Shown piece after piece: positions 62,854-64,000 of a stretch of DNA of 64,000 nucleotides; position 1 is the first letter of the stretch, and each line of letters starts with the position of its first letter. The position numbers were made by a program, and so were the translations under genes. The stretch spans positions 1 through 64,000 of the forward strand of contig CBDBKC010000017.1 of assembly GCA_965206655.1 (NCBI GenBank), read 5' to 3'. The notes below the pieces were generated by a model, which saw only the letters and a program-made list of their open reading frames with translations, made no database searches and was not told the origin of the DNA. Source of the DNA: JAPPLB01 sp965206655 (GTDB lineage Bacteria; Acidobacteriota; Terriglobia; Bryobacterales; UBA6623).

Positions 62854-64000
62854 ATGTCGCGTATTCCTAAGAACAAGCGCGTCCTGAGCGTCGCGATCTT
62901 TGCCGCCCTGCTGTCGCCTCACCTCGCGCCGGCTGCGGATTCAAAAACTCCCGCCGCATCTCAACCCACCGCGCGGAACGCCTTCCAAACCGGTGTTCTG
63001 CCGATCTTCAAGACAAACTGCATAGTCTGCCATGGCGCCGATCTTCAGCAGAAGGAGTTGAACCTCTCGACTTGGGAAAGCGCTCTGAAAGGCGGCGAGT
63101 CGGGGGCCGTAATCGTCCCCGGCGAGCCCGAGGAAAGCCGTCTCTACGAGCTAATCAGCAAAGGAATGATGCCACCGGGCGACACGCACCTGGGTGAGCA
63201 AGATATCGAGACCATCCGAAGTTGGATCGACGCCGGCGCTCCTTCCCCGGATGGTGAAAAAGCCGTCGCCGCAACCACCGCCGCTACGTACGACGACATC
63301 ATCCCGGTCGTGCTGAATCACTGCACGGCGTGCCACGGGCTGCGGCGCCAAGAAGGGGGGCTCGATCTTCGCACTCACGCATCCATGCTGCGAGGCGGCA
63401 AATCCGGCCCGGCGATCGTTTCCGGCGAGCCTTCCCAGAGCCTGCTCATCCGCCGCATCGAGGCCGGCGACATGCCGCCGAAGAAAGAAATGCTGACCAA
63501 TGGTGTGAAGCCGGTCAGTAAAGTTGAGTTAGCCAAATTCGTCTCGTGGATCGAGCACGGCGCTCCCACTCACCGCCCGGCAGCCGACATCGCCGACGGC
63601 AACCCCGATCCTCTTGTCAGCTCCGAAGACCGACAATACTGGGCCTTCCAGCTTCCTCGGGAAGCTCCGGTTCCAGCCGTACGGAATCAAACCCTCGTCC
63701 GGAACCCCATCGACGCCTTTGTGCTCGAAAAGCTCGAGGCCAACGGCCTTAGCCTTTCGTCCGAGGCCGACCGCCTCACGCTCATCCGCCGGATCTATTT
63801 CGACCTCACCGGACTACCGCCCAAGCCCAATGAGGTCCGAGCATTTCTCGCCGACAAAGACCCGCGCGCATACGAAACACTCGTCGACCGGTTGCTCGCT
63901 TCAGACCGCTACGGCGAACGCTGGGCGCGCCACTGGCTCGACGTGGCCGGGTACGCGGATTCCGAGGGAGGCAAGCTCAGCGCCGACATCATGCGCCCCC
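62854..64000 (+). CDS. PSCyt1/DUF1549 Planctomycete-type cytochrome protein (3' partial)
   Basis: Starts at ATG 62854 with signal peptide (VLSVAIFAALLSPHLAPAAD) and runs off the window. Two PSCyt1 haem domains: CIVCH (VLPIFKTNCIVCHGADL) and CTACH (VVLNHCTACHGLRRQ), each followed by the GGxSGxxIVxGEPxxS pattern and a Met ligand (GMMPPG and GDMPPKK). The DUF1549 domain begins near PIDAFVLEKLEANGL and includes DLTGLPPKPNEV and GERWARHWLDVAGYADS. These proteins are typically paired with DUF1501 sulfatase-like genes; the DUF1552 relative is far upstream at 44330. Confidence 0.92.
   Translation, partial: MSRIPKNKRVLSVAIFAALLSPHLAPAADSKTPAASQPTARNAFQTGVLPIFKTNCIVCHGADLQQKELNLSTWESALKGGESGAVIVPGEPEESRLYELISKGMMPPGDTHLGEQDIETIRSWIDAGAPSPDGEKAVAATTAATYDDIIPVVLNHCTACHGLRRQEGGLDLRTHASMLRGGKSGPAIVSGEPSQSLLIRRIEAGDMPPKKEMLTNGVKPVSKVELAKFVSWIEHGAPTHRPAADIADGNPDPLVSSEDRQYWAFQLPREAPVPAVRNQTLVRNPIDAFVLEKLEANGLSLSSEADRLTLIRRIYFDLTGLPPKPNEVRAFLADKDPRAYETLVDRLLASDRYGERWARHWLDVAGYADSEGGKLSADIMRP

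Noticed and set aside
1..64000. CRISPR arrays, rRNA or tRNA genes
   Set aside because: No regularly spaced identical repeats and no conserved RNA gene sequence were seen on either strand.

Overview
The window looks like a chromosomal segment of an Acidobacteriota bacterium, most likely of the Solibacteres/Bryobacterales type. Lineage-typical signs are an SBBP-repeat protein ending in a TIGR03437-like domain, a eukaryote-like Ser/Thr kinase fused to PD40/WD40-like repeats, an Oar-like TonB-dependent receptor, Tat-exported Gfo/Idh and DUF1552 proteins, Planctomycete-type cytochromes (PSCyt1/DUF1549) and PQQ dehydrogenases with cytochrome partners. This assignment is an inference from gene content. 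No rRNA or tRNA gene was seen.

Layout. 1-8.3 kb: end of an SBBP/TIGR03437 surface protein, a transmembrane Ser/Thr kinase, an Oar-like receptor. 8.4-10.5 kb: a group II intron sitting beside a terminator-like hairpin, and a MITE-like hairpin. 10.5-13.7 kb: Tat dipeptidase, NagA-like deacetylase, alpha/beta hydrolase. 13.9-21.4 kb: a mobile region with an IS21 element, a small integrative element (excisionase, frameshifted DUF927 ATPase, tyrosine integrase), an EVE-domain gene and an IS200/IS605 transposase bordered by hairpin arrays. 21.4-25.8 kb: complete glycine cleavage operon gcvT-gcvH-gcvPA-gcvPB on the minus strand. 26-30.7 kb: a PilZ gene split by an IS4-family element, beside a PAS-GGDEF-EAL protein. 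30.7-34.9 kb: secreted protein, methyltransferase, FHA-lytic transglycosylase fusion, glycosyltransferase. 35-39.2 kb: a sugar dehydrogenase-cytochrome gene wrecked by an IS481 copy and frameshifts, then a second, intact IS481 copy. 39.2-46.8 kb: cytochrome + PQQ dehydrogenase, esterase, Gfo/Idh (GH109-like), DUF1552, NIPSNAP, a small basic secreted protein. 47-52.6 kb: a very large membrane sensor-ATPase gene split by a second copy of the same IS4-family element. 52.9-56.4 kb: GT-C glycosyltransferase, LPG-synthase-like membrane protein, GT2 polyprenyl-phosphate glycosyltransferase. 56.5-64 kb: esterase, methylmalonate-semialdehyde dehydrogenase, secreted methyltransferase, BNR/YCF48-like protein with a large secreted protein of unknown function, and the start of a PSCyt1/DUF1549 protein that runs off the window.

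The dominant theme is insertional decay. Four genes (PilZ, the sensor-ATPase, the sugar dehydrogenase, a short Sel1-like ORF) can be rebuilt exactly across insertion sequences by removing one copy of a target-site duplication: 9 bp for the two IS4-family copies, 6 bp NCTAGN for the two IS481 copies. The two IS4-family copies appear identical in sequence, so their movement is recent. The most interesting undescribed object is the rebuilt 1432-residue sensor-ATPase (46969-52596), with two extracytoplasmic sensor regions, many membrane helices and a cytoplasmic P-loop-like module.
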